64,000 nt of DNA from JAQWQB01 sp047636995 (GTDB taxonomy: Bacteria; Bacteroidota; Bacteroidia; Flavobacteriales_D; Sanyastnellaceae), in the NCBI GenBank assembly GCA_047636995.1, contig JBLIGQ010000011.1:1-64000 (forward strand). The letters run 5' to 3'. The notes below the pieces were generated by a model, which ran no database searches, was not told the DNA's origin, and saw only the letters and a list, made by a program, of their open reading frames with translations. The position numbers and the translations under genes are program-made. This document shows, piece after piece, positions 8,385 to 16,470 of the stretch; position 1 is the first letter of the stretch, and each line of letters begins with the position of its first letter.

Positions 8385-9248
8385 ATGCGAAACCTTATTC
8401 TCGTCTTTACTTTGCTTATCTCTGTTGCTTCATTCGCTCAAAGCGGAAGGCAAAACAGACCGCTGTATCAACTCGGATCGAAGTACAATGGAAATGGATG
8501 GCATTTTGCTCCTGGGGTAACCTACCTGATCCCGAACACCGAAGAAAACAGCCAGTCATTGCTTGTTCCTGGTGACCAGGGCACTGATAGCTTGTATTAC
8601 GGTGATTTTACAGCCCATGGCAAATTGGGCGCATACCTCGAGTTCGGTGGACAGCATTTTGTAGCTCGGCCGCTTCTATTCCACTACTTTGATTACGGAG
8701 TTCATTTCAAACTCTTCAGAGGCTCAGAAGAGTTTGAAGGAAGAGCAATGGTAGATTCATCAATGCTCAATGTTTCTAATCAGGGTAATTTCAGTCAAGG
8801 CTTTGTAGGAGGTTATTTCAATATAAATCACATTGTACAACTCTCTGACAATACCTTCCTTCAATTCTCACTGGGAGCGAATTTAGACTACAAAGCAATC
8901 AATCGATTTGATTTTGAGGGCGTTGCTGGAAACATCCCCGTAATCAATGCGAACAATTTGCAAGGGCAGTTGCATGCGAAAGCAGGATTTGGATTCAAGC
9001 CTGAATCAGGGATAATGATCATTCCTTCTATTGAAACTCCCATCTTGAATATACAACCTCTTGAGGATGGGAAATCTACGCTCCCTTATTTCAATTCGAG
9101 GTACAGACCTATTATCATCAGCATTCGATTTGTGTTCTTCGCTCAAACAAAGCCAGAAGATTGCGTAGGACAAGGAACGGAGAAGAGAGGAACAGAGCTT
9201 TGGGGGAAAGAAATGCGCAAGACGACTAACAAGAAGAAAAAGCGCTAG
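8385..9248 (+). CDS. Secreted hypothetical protein, probable outer-membrane beta-barrel
   Basis: A 287-residue protein with a clear signal peptide (MRNLILVFTLLISVASFAQ). The body alternates hydrophobic and polar residues in short strands rich in Gly, Phe and Tyr (GAYLEFGGQHF, FLQFSLGANLDY, LHAKAGFGFK). It ends with IIISIRFVFFAQ followed by a basic tail (KKKKR), a pattern seen in small Bacteroidota outer-membrane barrels. I do not recognise a named family. The 3' end overlaps the end of the convergent methylmalonyl-CoA epimerase gene by 4 nt and no terminator separates them, so the two transcripts are antisense at their ends. Confidence 0.7.
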   Translation: MRNLILVFTLLISVASFAQSGRQNRPLYQLGSKYNGNGWHFAPGVTYLIPNTEENSQSLLVPGDQGTDSLYYGDFTAHGKLGAYLEFGGQHFVARPLLFHYFDYGVHFKLFRGSEEFEGRAMVDSSMLNVSNQGNFSQGFVGGYFNINHIVQLSDNTFLQFSLGANLDYKAINRFDFEGVAGNIPVINANNLQGQLHAKAGFGFKPESGIMIIPSIETPILNIQPLEDGKSTLPYFNSRYRPIIISIRFVFFAQTKPEDCVGQGTEKRGTELWGKEMRKTTNKKKKR

Positions 9249-9655
9249 TCTTCTGCGGGCTTTTCAGCACACAACTCTACCAACACTCGGTTAGATGATT
9301 TTGGGTGAAGGAAAGCAATCAATTTATTATCAGCTCCTTCTTTTGGCTTTTCATGAATCATCCGGTAACCCAAAGATGTCAGTCGGTCTATTTCACTTTG
9401 AATGTCATCAACAGCGAAAGCGATGTGGTGAATTCCTTCGCCCTTTGATTCAATGAATTTTGCAATCGCACTTTCATCTGATGTAGCCTGAAGCAATTCA
9501 ATTTTGCTTTCACCCACATGAAAAAAAGAAGTGATTACGTTTTCACTTTCCACTTCCTCCCGTTTATAGGGAGCAGCGCCAAGAAGGTCTGTAAAAATCT
9601 GTTCAGATGCGGCCAAATCCTTCACCGCAATCCCGAGGTGTTCTATTTTATTCAC
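9245..9655 (-). CDS. mce: Methylmalonyl-CoA epimerase
   Basis: A 136-residue vicinal-oxygen-chelate/glyoxalase-fold protein. Two beta-alpha-beta modules carry metal ligands in IEHLGIAV, IELLQ, IHHIAFAVDD and VLVELC. It interconverts (R)- and (S)-methylmalonyl-CoA in the propionyl-CoA to succinyl-CoA route. The cobalamin adenosyltransferase at 27483, which makes the B12 cofactor of methylmalonyl-CoA mutase, fits the same pathway; the mutase is not in this window. The start is GTG at 9655, placed 4 nt after an exact TAAATTTG box. Confidence 0.92.
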   Translation of the reverse strand: MNKIEHLGIAVKDLAASEQIFTDLLGAAPYKREEVESENVITSFFHVGESKIELLQATSDESAIAKFIESKGEGIHHIAFAVDDIQSEIDRLTSLGYRMIHEKPKEGADNKLIAFLHPKSSNRVLVELCAEKPAED

Positions 9656-9659
9656 GCCA

Positions 9660-9667
9660 CAAATTTA
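9660..9667 (-). promoter_or_regulatory. -7 box TAAATTTG for mce
   Basis: An exact Bacteroidota -7 motif on the minus strand, 4 nt upstream of the GTG start of mce, which again predicts an almost leaderless mRNA. Confidence 0.65.
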
Positions 9668-9677
9668 GGGAATCAGA

Positions 9678-10460
9678 CTAGCGCTTGCGCACTTTCTGAC
9701 CAAATTTCCCTCCGTAATTGATGTAATAACTACCTGGTGTCCATTTGGCACAGTCAAGAGAAGCACCCCTACCTTGGGCTACTACAATTCCATATTCATC
9801 AAATACTTCGAAATCTGTTTTTGACGAAAACTCAATCTTCTCGAAGATTTTATCAGTAATAATGTTGATCTCAGGAGTTGTAACTTGAACCACATAGCGA
9901 TCAGAATAATGACTTCCCATTGCGTCATCTTGCCTCAATCTGAACGTGTTTTCACCATTGTGGGTACTTATTTCAGTTGTATAAACATTCCCTTTCGATT
10001 TCCCTTCTCCAACAACTTCGGCTACATCAACCCATTTGTTCCATTTGAATTGTTCAACCACAAATGGGATATTACTTGATTCTTTTGATGTTTTCCAGGT
10101 AAGGGTTTGATTTCCAACCAAAGCGATCTCATCTAAGCTGTAAGTGCTCGCTGGAGCAATCGCATCTATGTTGATGATATTTGGTTCGCAATCCTCTTTT
10201 GTACGAATCGTGATTTCAATGGGCGTCCCAATTTTCAGCTTATACAATTCCAAGTCAATCGCAAAAGCACTTGAATTGATTTCATCAGACGTCACTTCCC
10301 CGTTGACCTTCACTTCGAAAACACAAAAACCAACGCCATCTCCAGCAAATGGGTTTTTCACATAGAGGTCTTTCCCTTGATAGACACCATTGTACACAAA
10401 AACACCAGCGTTAGAAATCAATGGAGAAGCAAAAAGCAGTAATAGTAGAGCAGCACGCAT
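9678..10460 (-). CDS. Secreted hypothetical protein with T9SS-like C-terminal region
   Basis: A 260-residue protein with a signal peptide (MRAALLLLLFASPLISNA). The middle contains fibronectin-like strands (NQTLTWKTSKESSNIPFVVE, GENTFRLRQDD). The last 45 residues (FEVFDEYGIVVAQGRG ... WTPGSYYINYGGKFGQKVRKR) resemble the beta-sandwich and basic end of type A T9SS sorting domains, though weakly. The similarity suggests cell-surface export; I recognise no enzymatic family. A TACATTTG box lies 17 nt upstream of the start. The mce gene starts 23 nt beyond its stop codon but has its own promoter. Confidence 0.65.
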   Translation of the reverse strand: MRAALLLLLFASPLISNAGVFVYNGVYQGKDLYVKNPFAGDGVGFCVFEVKVNGEVTSDEINSSAFAIDLELYKLKIGTPIEITIRTKEDCEPNIINIDAIAPASTYSLDEIALVGNQTLTWKTSKESSNIPFVVEQFKWNKWVDVAEVVGEGKSKGNVYTTEISTHNGENTFRLRQDDAMGSHYSDRYVVQVTTPEINIITDKIFEKIEFSSKTDFEVFDEYGIVVAQGRGASLDCAKWTPGSYYINYGGKFGQKVRKR

Positions 10461-10477
10461 AGGGTTAAGTTGTAAAT

Positions 10478-10485
10478 CAAATGTA
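10478..10485 (-). promoter_or_regulatory. -7 box TACATTTG for the secreted protein at 9678
   Basis: An exact TAnnTTTG match on the minus strand, 17 nt before the ATG at 10460. Confidence 0.6.
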
Positions 10486-10523
10486 AGCGCAAAGGATTAG
10501 AATTTAACCTTTTACACAAATAG

Positions 10524-11045
10524 TTATTGCACTTTCGAAAGTGAATTAATCGTTTCACTCACTAACCGCGCTTCATATTTCGTGTAAACACTGTTATCAT
10601 CTGTAACGGCGATGAATTTTCTCCCGTCAACTTCGAAGGAACGCATCACATGAAAACTATAGCTTTCCCCCGTAGGCAAAATTGATTCATACAAGAATCC
10701 ATCATTTCCTTCTTCGTAAAACGTGTAGTTGAATAAATCATCGTAGCGAAGCTCATCACGCAGTTTCCCCAAGGGGGTAGGGTCTTCAGTTACATGAAAA
10801 ATATATTCTGACCCAACAGAAATGGTGAGCTCACCTGTACTTCGATTAAAATCTATAACAGCTTCTCCTTTCGAGGCTAAATCAGCTGGGAGGACACATT
10901 GAATGGGGTATCCAAAATTGGTGAGTTCAATCATGTGGCGCTCACTCTCCTGAGCTATCTCACTCTTTTCATGCACCTCTTCTTCTTGTGCATTGCATGC
11001 AAAAAGGAAGACAGCGAAAACGATTACTACTGGACGAAATATCAT
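10524..11045 (-). CDS. Hypothetical lipoprotein
   Basis: A 173-residue protein with a lipoprotein signal peptide: hydrophobic segment MIFRPVVIVFAVFLF, then AC with the lipobox Cys at residue 17 and Asn/Ala following. The mature part begins with an acidic linker (QEEEVHEKSEIAQESE). It continues as a small mixed alpha/beta domain with YSFHVMRSFEVDGRKFIAVTDD near the end. No known family is recognised. It is transcribed divergently from the SDR gene at 11118 across a gap of about 70 bp. Confidence 0.7.
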   Translation of the reverse strand: MIFRPVVIVFAVFLFACNAQEEEVHEKSEIAQESERHMIELTNFGYPIQCVLPADLASKGEAVIDFNRSTGELTISVGSEYIFHVTEDPTPLGKLRDELRYDDLFNYTFYEEGNDGFLYESILPTGESYSFHVMRSFEVDGRKFIAVTDDNSVYTKYEARLVSETINSLSKVQ

Positions 11046-11104
11046 ATTTACACAATTATCTTCTAAGAGATACGAAAAAAGATGCTTTCGGGTTACCCAA
11101 TTTT

Positions 11105-11112
11105 TATCTTTG
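11105..11112 (+). promoter_or_regulatory. -7 box TATCTTTG for the SDR gene
   Basis: An exact TAnnTTTG motif, 5 nt upstream of the ATG at 11118. It lies inside the longer ORF that begins at 11082, arguing that 11118 is the true start. Confidence 0.65.
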
Positions 11113-11117
11113 GCCTC

Positions 11118-11903
11118 ATGAATCTTGATTTAACGAACATCACCGCTGTTGTATGCGGCAGCACACAGGGCATTGGTTTTTCAACAGCCAAAGAACTTGC
11201 TTCTATGGGAGCACGCCTTGTATTAGTGGCTAGGAATGAGGAAAAACTCAAAAACGCCGTTACCGAACTCGCTTCGATTAACAATGAGAAGCACAGTTAT
11301 TTGGTAGCCGATTTCCAACACCCAGAAACCTTAGAAAAAGCACTTGCAACATTTATTGCAAATGATGAGGCTCACATCTTGGTAAACAATACAGGAGGAC
11401 CTCCAGGAGGACTAGCCATTAAGGCCGAAATTGAAGAATTCAGAATTGCGTTTAATCAACACCTTGTTTGCAATCACATTTTGGTTCAGCACTTGGTACC
11501 CGGAATGAAACGCAAAGGATACGGTCGAATCATCAATGTGATAAGCACCTCTGTAAAGCAGCCTTTGAATAATTTAGGCGTTTCCAACACCATCCGTGGA
11601 GCTGTTGCCAACTGGTCTAAAACCTTGGCCAATGAATTGGGCGAATTTGGAATCACCGTTAACAATGTGCTCCCCGGGGCTACAGACACCTCCCGCCTGT
11701 CAGGCATCATTTCCAAAAAATCTGAAGCTTCAGGTAAGTCGTTTGACGAGGTAAAACAAGGAATGGCCAATCAAGTCCCACTCAAACGTGTTGCACAGCC
11801 AGAAGAAGTTGCAAATGCCATTGCATTTTTGGCATCTCCAGCAGGCGCTTACATTTCAGGAGTGAACCTTCCAGTTGATGGTGGACGCACAGGTTGTCTA
11901 TAA
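11118..11903 (+). CDS. SDR-family oxidoreductase lacking the usual catalytic Tyr/Lys
   Basis: A Rossmann-fold short-chain dehydrogenase/reductase of 261 residues from the preferred ATG at 11118; an upstream ATG (11082) lies before the promoter box. The cofactor motif is GSTQGIG, followed by LVLVARNEEKL, NNTGG and the C-terminal VNNVLPG and ISGVNLPVDGG. The serine strand NVISTSV is present. Where classical SDRs carry YxxxK this protein has GVSNTIRGAVANW, without Tyr or Lys. This resembles the BKR-like SDR subgroup known to deviate from the catalytic tetrad. Substrate and even dehydrogenase activity are therefore uncertain. An AT-rich hairpin follows the gene. Confidence 0.85.
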   Translation: MNLDLTNITAVVCGSTQGIGFSTAKELASMGARLVLVARNEEKLKNAVTELASINNEKHSYLVADFQHPETLEKALATFIANDEAHILVNNTGGPPGGLAIKAEIEEFRIAFNQHLVCNHILVQHLVPGMKRKGYGRIINVISTSVKQPLNNLGVSNTIRGAVANWSKTLANELGEFGITVNNVLPGATDTSRLSGIISKKSEASGKSFDEVKQGMANQVPLKRVAQPEEVANAIAFLASPAGAYISGVNLPVDGGRTGCL

Positions 11904-11913
11904 AAACAACCTA

Positions 11914-11930
11914 AGTGTACATTATACACT
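11914..11930. repeat. Short inverted repeat after SDR gene
   Basis: AGTGTA/TACACT, a 6-bp stem with a 5-nt loop and no following T run, so a weak terminator at best or a regulatory site upstream of gdhA. Confidence 0.35.
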
Positions 11931-12008
11931 ATATTAATAATTGCGAAACCCTTGTGTAGCAGGCAGTTCAAAGATCTTTTTAATGCCCTTGTGTCTTGAA
12001 AAATCCGC

Positions 12009-12016
12009 TAACTTTG
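12009..12016 (+). promoter_or_regulatory. -7 box TAACTTTG for glutamate dehydrogenase
   Basis: An exact -7 motif 22 nt before the ATG at 12039. A TTG at 11989-11991 sits 17 bp upstream and could serve as the -33 element. Confidence 0.65.
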
Positions 12017-12038
12017 CCGCCGTTCAATAGAAAAGCTG

Positions 12039-13397
12039 ATGAAACATACAGAAACATCTAGCGCTCAGATAGCGTCATTCATGGATCGTGTAAAAGCACG
12101 AAATAACCATGAACCTGAGTTCCTTCAAGCAGTTGAGGAAGTTGCAGAAACGGTTATTCCATTCATGGAAGAAAACCCTAAGTACAAGAACAAGATGCTC
12201 CTAGAGCGTATTGTTGAACCGGAACGAACCATTATGTTCCGTGTGCCTTGGACTGATAAAGACGGGAATATTCAGGTAAACAGAGGTTACCGAGTAGAGT
12301 TCAACTCTGCAATCGGGCCATACAAAGGTGGACTTCGTTTCCACCCAAGTGTAAACTTGAGCATCTTGAAATTCTTGGGCTTCGAGCAAATCTTCAAAAA
12401 CTCTCTTACTACACTCCCAATGGGCGGTGGTAAAGGAGGAGCTGATTTCGATCCTAAAGGAAAAACAGATAATGAAGTAATGCGCTTTTGCCAGAGCTTC
12501 ATGTCTGAACTTGCACGCCACATCGGCCCTGATACAGATGTTCCCGCTGGTGACATTGGTGTTGGAGGTAGAGAAATTGGCTATATGTTCGGTCAATACA
12601 AGCGTCTTCGCAATGAATTCACAGGCGTTCTTACTGGAAAAGGAAGAAGCTGGGGAGGATCATTAATTCGTCCTGAAGCAACTGGATACGGCACCGTTTA
12701 TTTCGCTCAAGAAATGTTGAAAACGAAGAACGAAGATTTTGCTGGAAAAACAGTTGTGATCTCTGGTTCTGGAAACGTTGCTCAATATGCTTGTCAAAAA
12801 GCAACTGAGCTTGGCGCGAAAGTAGTAACACTATCTGATTCGAAAGGATTCATTCACGATGCTGACGGCATTGATGCCGAGAAGCTAGCTTGGATCATGG
12901 ACCTGAAGAATGTTCGTCGCGGACGCATCTCTGAATATGCTGACAAATTTCCATCAGCAAACTTCCATGCGGGTGACCGTCCTTGGGGAGTTAAATGTGA
13001 CATTGCCCTTCCTTGTGCCACTCAGAATGAGCTGAACGGGGATGAAGCAAAAACATTGACAAACAATAACTGCATGTGTATTGCAGAAGGAGCAAATATG
13101 CCTTCTACGCCAGAAGCAATTGAAGTTTTTCATGAGAACAAAATCTTGTTCGCTCCTGGAAAAGCATCAAATGCTGGTGGAGTTGCAACTTCAGGATTGG
13201 AGATGAGCCAAAACTCACTTCGTTTGAGCTGGTCTCGCGAAGAAGTTGATGGTCGTCTGCACCAAATCATGAAAGACATTCACGAAGCATGCGTTAAATA
13301 CGGTACCCAAGACGGTCACGTGAATTACGTAGCAGGAGCAAACATTGCCGGATTTGTGAAAGTGGCTGATGCAATGCTTGATCAAGGAATCGTATAA
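12039..13397 (+). CDS. gdhA: Glutamate dehydrogenase (probably NADP-specific)
   Basis: A 452-residue hexameric-type glutamate dehydrogenase interconverting 2-oxoglutarate plus ammonium and L-glutamate. The substrate motif is GPYKGGLRFHPSVN and the catalytic-lysine motif is LPMGGGKGGADFDPKG. Further markers are DVPAGDIGVGGREIG, the Rossmann GSGNVAQYA, and a C-terminus with NAGGVATSGLEMSQN. Length (about 450) and the MxFRVPWxDDxG-like start (IMFRVPWTDKDGNIQVNRG) are typical of the bacterial small GDHs used for ammonia assimilation; NADP preference is inferred. It has its own promoter and a strong terminator, so it is monocistronic. Confidence 0.95.
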   Translation: MKHTETSSAQIASFMDRVKARNNHEPEFLQAVEEVAETVIPFMEENPKYKNKMLLERIVEPERTIMFRVPWTDKDGNIQVNRGYRVEFNSAIGPYKGGLRFHPSVNLSILKFLGFEQIFKNSLTTLPMGGGKGGADFDPKGKTDNEVMRFCQSFMSELARHIGPDTDVPAGDIGVGGREIGYMFGQYKRLRNEFTGVLTGKGRSWGGSLIRPEATGYGTVYFAQEMLKTKNEDFAGKTVVISGSGNVAQYACQKATELGAKVVTLSDSKGFIHDADGIDAEKLAWIMDLKNVRRGRISEYADKFPSANFHAGDRPWGVKCDIALPCATQNELNGDEAKTLTNNNCMCIAEGANMPSTPEAIEVFHENKILFAPGKASNAGGVATSGLEMSQNSLRLSWSREEVDGRLHQIMKDIHEACVKYGTQDGHVNYVAGANIAGFVKVADAMLDQGIV

Positions 13398-13420
13398 AAC
13401 GACCTTACATATAGAATTAA

Positions 13421-13451
13421 AAGCCTCTTCAAAATTGAAGAGGCTTTTTTT
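13421..13451 (+). terminator. Intrinsic terminator of gdhA
   Basis: A perfect stem AAGCCTCTTC...GAAGAGGCTT with an A/T loop and a run of seven T's. Confidence 0.92.
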
Positions 13452-13537
13452 ATGCCCTAAACCAAAACTTCCCAATGTTTGAAAGTGCATTCGATTGACT
13501 TATGATAATTTGACTACCTTGAAGGAAACCTTTAACT

Positions 13538-14413
13538 ATGAGACTATTACTCTCAATTTGCACACTGCTACTTTCCTTTTCTGCAAGCGCACAGTGGATT
13601 TTTTGGACTGAAGAATTTGGAACGGGATGTGACCAAGGCCAACTGGCAACAAGCTATGTTGGTGTGAATGGAGAATGGACTCTTACTGAAACAGGCGTCA
13701 ATCAAGCAACAGGAAACACCTGGTATATCTCTGCCATGGAAAACAATTCAGGACTTGGAAATTGTGGCGAAACATGTGGCATGAACCAAACCCTTCACGT
13801 TGGAAACCAAAGTGTGCTAGGCATTGCTGCAGACCAAGGCGCGGCTTACTATGAAGGACTAGATGGATTTTGCGACTTTTTACCTTGCGGAGGAACTGAC
13901 ATGCGCATTGAATCTCCCGTAATTGACTGCACCGGACGATCTGATATCAATGTCGTATTCACGTACATTGAAGGCGGAAATGCAATAGACAATGCTACTT
14001 TTTGGTACTTTGATGGAACCACCTGGTCTGAGCTTCTAGATCCCGCAAAAACATTTTCTCCTCTATGCTCCCCTCAAGGAATCTGGACAGAAGTTGGCGT
14101 TTTTCTTCCCGCGTCTGCAGATTTAAATGACAGTGTTCGCATTGGTTTCAGATGGACAAACAATGACAACGGAGACGCAACTGACCCCAGTTTTGCAGTA
14201 GATGACATTACGGTTTATGGCACTGACCTCATTGAAATCTCTTGCCCAGGAGACTTCAACAATGACGGGCTTATTAATGCAACAGACCTCCTCATCTTCC
14301 TAGGGAGTTATGGATGTCCGTCTGACTGTGAGATCGACATGAATGGAGACGGCTCCAATGACGCAGCAGACTTACTTATATTCTTAGGAGTCTACGGCAC
14401 ACTCTGTCCTTAA
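13538..14413 (+). CDS. Secreted protein with C-terminal dockerin-like calcium repeats
   Basis: A 291-residue protein with a signal peptide (MRLLLSICTLLLSFSASAQW). The body is a beta-sandwich-like domain with paired cysteines (CGETCGMNQTLHVGNQS, FRWTNNDNGDATDPSFAVDD), like the MAM/ConA-type domains of Bacteroidota surface proteins. The end carries two EF-hand-like dockerin loops: DFNNDGLINATDLLIFLGSY and DMNGDGSNDAADLLIFL, closing with GTLCP. The protein at the left edge ends with one very similar loop and the same GxxCP tail. This shared C-terminus may be a retention or export signal used instead of the classical T9SS domain. No catalytic residues are evident. Confidence 0.8.
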   Translation: MRLLLSICTLLLSFSASAQWIFWTEEFGTGCDQGQLATSYVGVNGEWTLTETGVNQATGNTWYISAMENNSGLGNCGETCGMNQTLHVGNQSVLGIAADQGAAYYEGLDGFCDFLPCGGTDMRIESPVIDCTGRSDINVVFTYIEGGNAIDNATFWYFDGTTWSELLDPAKTFSPLCSPQGIWTEVGVFLPASADLNDSVRIGFRWTNNDNGDATDPSFAVDDITVYGTDLIEISCPGDFNNDGLINATDLLIFLGSYGCPSDCEIDMNGDGSNDAADLLIFLGVYGTLCP

Positions 14414-14442
14414 GAAAGTACCGAACCAAACTTCTCATTGCT

Positions 14443-14450
14443 TACCTTTG
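14443..14450 (+). promoter_or_regulatory. -7 box TACCTTTG for the membrane protein at 14455
   Basis: An exact TAnnTTTG match with only 4 nt before the ATG. Confidence 0.65.
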
Positions 14451-14454
14451 CCTT

Positions 14455-14901
14455 ATGGAAACAGGTTTAATTCACTTACACTCTTCCCTGCGATGGATCG
14501 TTTTGATCTTAATGATTGCAGCTATTGCCAAGGCATTTGGCGGCAGAAAGAAGGAAATTTCATTTGACGGAACGAAAAAAATTGCTCTTTTCGCTATGAT
14601 CAGCTTGCACGTTCAACTCTTAATTGGACTTGCTTTGTACTTCATGCGCGGTTGGGCAGGACAATGGGGTACCGAAGGCATGATGGCAGATAAGATTCTA
14701 CGCTTTTTCACCATGGAACACATGTTACTGATGGTCATCGGAATAGCAATTGCGACCATTGGTTATTCAGGTGCAAAGCGCATGTCAGACTCAATGAAAC
14801 AACATAAACGTGTTTTTATAACCTACCTCATTGCGCTGATCCTGATCCTCGCAAGCATTCCTTGGCCCTTCAGAAACTTAGGTGTAGACAGCTGGATTTA
14901 A
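14455..14901 (+). CDS. Four-helix membrane protein (possible cytochrome-b-like)
   Basis: A 148-residue integral membrane protein with four hydrophobic helices at about residues 10-27, 42-62, 78-100 and 118-135. Histidines occur in or near helices (LIHLHSSLRW, SLHVQLLIG, FTMEHMLLMVIG), a spacing compatible with haem b ligation. The function is not established. The stop codon TAA overlaps the ATG of the following cytochrome c lipoprotein gene, so the two are translationally coupled and probably form a redox pair at the inner membrane or periplasm. Confidence 0.75.
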   Translation: METGLIHLHSSLRWIVLILMIAAIAKAFGGRKKEISFDGTKKIALFAMISLHVQLLIGLALYFMRGWAGQWGTEGMMADKILRFFTMEHMLLMVIGIAIATIGYSGAKRMSDSMKQHKRVFITYLIALILILASIPWPFRNLGVDSWI

Positions 14902-15224
14902 TGAAAAACATATTTCTATTTACCCTGACTCTGTTGGCATGTGCCTGCGGCGAAAACCAACCTCCCAATCGACTTTCAGCTGATGGGAGTGTAACACAAG
15001 CAGACGCTCAAAAGCTCTATCAAATGAAGTGCGCAATCTGTCATGGCACAGATGGTAAACTCATGATTGGCGGTGCCCCTGACTTATCTGTCAGCAAGAA
15101 ATCAATGGATGAGCGCGTTGCGCTCATTACAAACGGAAAGGGCACAATGCCTCCCCAAAAAGACATACTTACCCCGGGTGAGATCAAAGCCTTGGCAGTT
15201 TACGTTGAAAATTTTCTGAACTAA
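14901..15224 (+). CDS. Cytochrome c-type lipoprotein
   Basis: A 107-residue monohaem cytochrome c. The start is ATG 14901, overlapping the preceding stop codon. A longer frame back to 14862 lies inside the upstream gene and would spoil the signal peptide. The signal peptide MKNIFLFTLTLLACACG gives a lipobox, so the protein is probably lipid-anchored. The haem motif is CAICH and the distal methionine is probably in GKGTMPPQ. The class I cytochrome fold ends with EIKALAVYVENFL. It likely passes electrons with the coupled membrane protein upstream. The hflX start follows directly after its stop codon. Confidence 0.88.
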   Translation: MKNIFLFTLTLLACACGENQPPNRLSADGSVTQADAQKLYQMKCAICHGTDGKLMIGGAPDLSVSKKSMDERVALITNGKGTMPPQKDILTPGEIKALAVYVENFLN

Positions 15225-16433
15225 ATGGCGAAGCTACACGATACGAAAAAGGAACAGGAAACCTGCGTCCTAGTAGGGGTTGTTACCCAAACCCAAAAGC
15301 GTGAAGTACTAGATGAATACCTCGACGAACTTGAGTTTCTAGCCACTACTGCTGATGCTGTTTGCTTGCGTCGTTTCACGCAATCACTTGAACATCCTGA
15401 TAGAAAAACCTTTGTTGGAAGTGGAAAGATTGAAGAAATCAGACGGTACGTTGATGCCAACAACATTGACATGCTGATTTTTGATGATGAACTGTCCCCT
15501 ACACAACTTAGAAACATAGAAGCAGTAGTCAAAGAAGTGAAGGTGTTAGATCGCACCAATTTGATTCTAGACATTTTTGCCACCAATGCTCGAACTGCCC
15601 ACTCAAAAACACAAGTTGAGCTAGCTCAATACCAATACCTTTTGCCGCGTCTAACCAATATGTGGACTCACCTTCAAAAGCAAAAAGGTGGAATTGGAAT
15701 GAAAGGGCCTGGAGAGAAAGAAATTGAAACAGACAGAAGAATTATTCGTGATAAAATTACGGGCCTCAAAAAAGACCTCATTATCATTGATAAGCAAAAG
15801 CATACCCAAAGAGGTAATCGAGGGGCTATGGTTCGTGTTGCGCTTGTAGGTTACACAAATGTCGGGAAATCAACCGTCATGAATACACTTTCTAAAAGTG
15901 ATGTACTGGCTGAAAACAAACTGTTCGCCACATTGGATACCACAGTTCGAAAAGTGGTTCTTCAAAACCTTCCCTTCTTGCTAACAGATACGGTAGGATT
16001 CATTCGAAAACTACCTCACCAATTGGTAGAATCATTCAAATCAACGTTGGATGAAACACGTGAGTCTGACATCCTTGTGCACGTAGTAGACATTTCTCAT
16101 TCGAGTTTCGAAGACCACATGGCAGTGGTGAATGACACGTTACAAGAAATTGGTGCTGCTGACAAACACTCAATCCTTCTCTTCAATAAGATAGACGCCA
16201 TTGTTTACCCTGAAGAGACAGATGATTACATACCTGAGGAAGAACTTGGAAATCAAGCCCCTAAAAACCTTCATGAATTGAAACAAACATGGATGGGAAA
16301 ATTAGAAGGGAAAGACGTTATTTTCATTTCAGCTCTCAACAAAGAAAATGTAGAGGCCCTCAAAGAATTGCTCTATGAGCGTGTGAAACAAATTCACCTT
16401 GAGCGCTATCCCTACAACAACTTCCTCTATTAA
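15225..16433 (+). CDS. hflX: GTPase HflX
   Basis: A 402-residue ribosome-associated GTPase. An N-terminal HflX domain contains the glycine-rich KTFVGSGK and DRTNLILDIFATNARTAHSK. A helical linker carries KGGIGMKGPGEKEIETDRR, then the G domain: G1 GYTNVGKST, G3 DTVGFIRKLPH, G4 NKID. HflX rescues stalled or heat-inactivated ribosomes by splitting them. The ATG comes directly after the cytochrome stop codon with no gap, so it is co-transcribed with the two redox genes, though the functional link is unclear. Confidence 0.95.
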   Translation: MAKLHDTKKEQETCVLVGVVTQTQKREVLDEYLDELEFLATTADAVCLRRFTQSLEHPDRKTFVGSGKIEEIRRYVDANNIDMLIFDDELSPTQLRNIEAVVKEVKVLDRTNLILDIFATNARTAHSKTQVELAQYQYLLPRLTNMWTHLQKQKGGIGMKGPGEKEIETDRRIIRDKITGLKKDLIIIDKQKHTQRGNRGAMVRVALVGYTNVGKSTVMNTLSKSDVLAENKLFATLDTTVRKVVLQNLPFLLTDTVGFIRKLPHQLVESFKSTLDETRESDILVHVVDISHSSFEDHMAVVNDTLQEIGAADKHSILLFNKIDAIVYPEETDDYIPEEELGNQAPKNLHELKQTWMGKLEGKDVIFISALNKENVEALKELLYERVKQIHLERYPYNNFLY

Positions 16434-16443
16434 TTCTTCGCTT

Positions 16444-16458
16444 GCACGCTAAGCGTGC
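16444..16458. promoter_or_regulatory. Palindrome abutting the rbfA -7 box (possible operator)
   Basis: GCACGC-TAA-GCGTGC is a perfect 6-bp inverted repeat ending one base before the TATATTTG box, inside the promoter spacer. No T run follows, so it is not a normal terminator for hflX. A repressor or activator site is plausible. Confidence 0.45.
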
Positions 16459-16466
16459 TATATTTG
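16459..16466 (+). promoter_or_regulatory. -7 box TATATTTG for rbfA
   Basis: An exact TAnnTTTG motif with 4 nt to the ATG at 16471. Confidence 0.65.
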
Positions 16467-16470
16467 TACT

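Noticed and set aside
11082..11117. Twelve-residue extension of the SDR gene
   Set aside because: It contains the TATCTTTG promoter box, and the Rossmann motif is correctly placed from the ATG at 11118.
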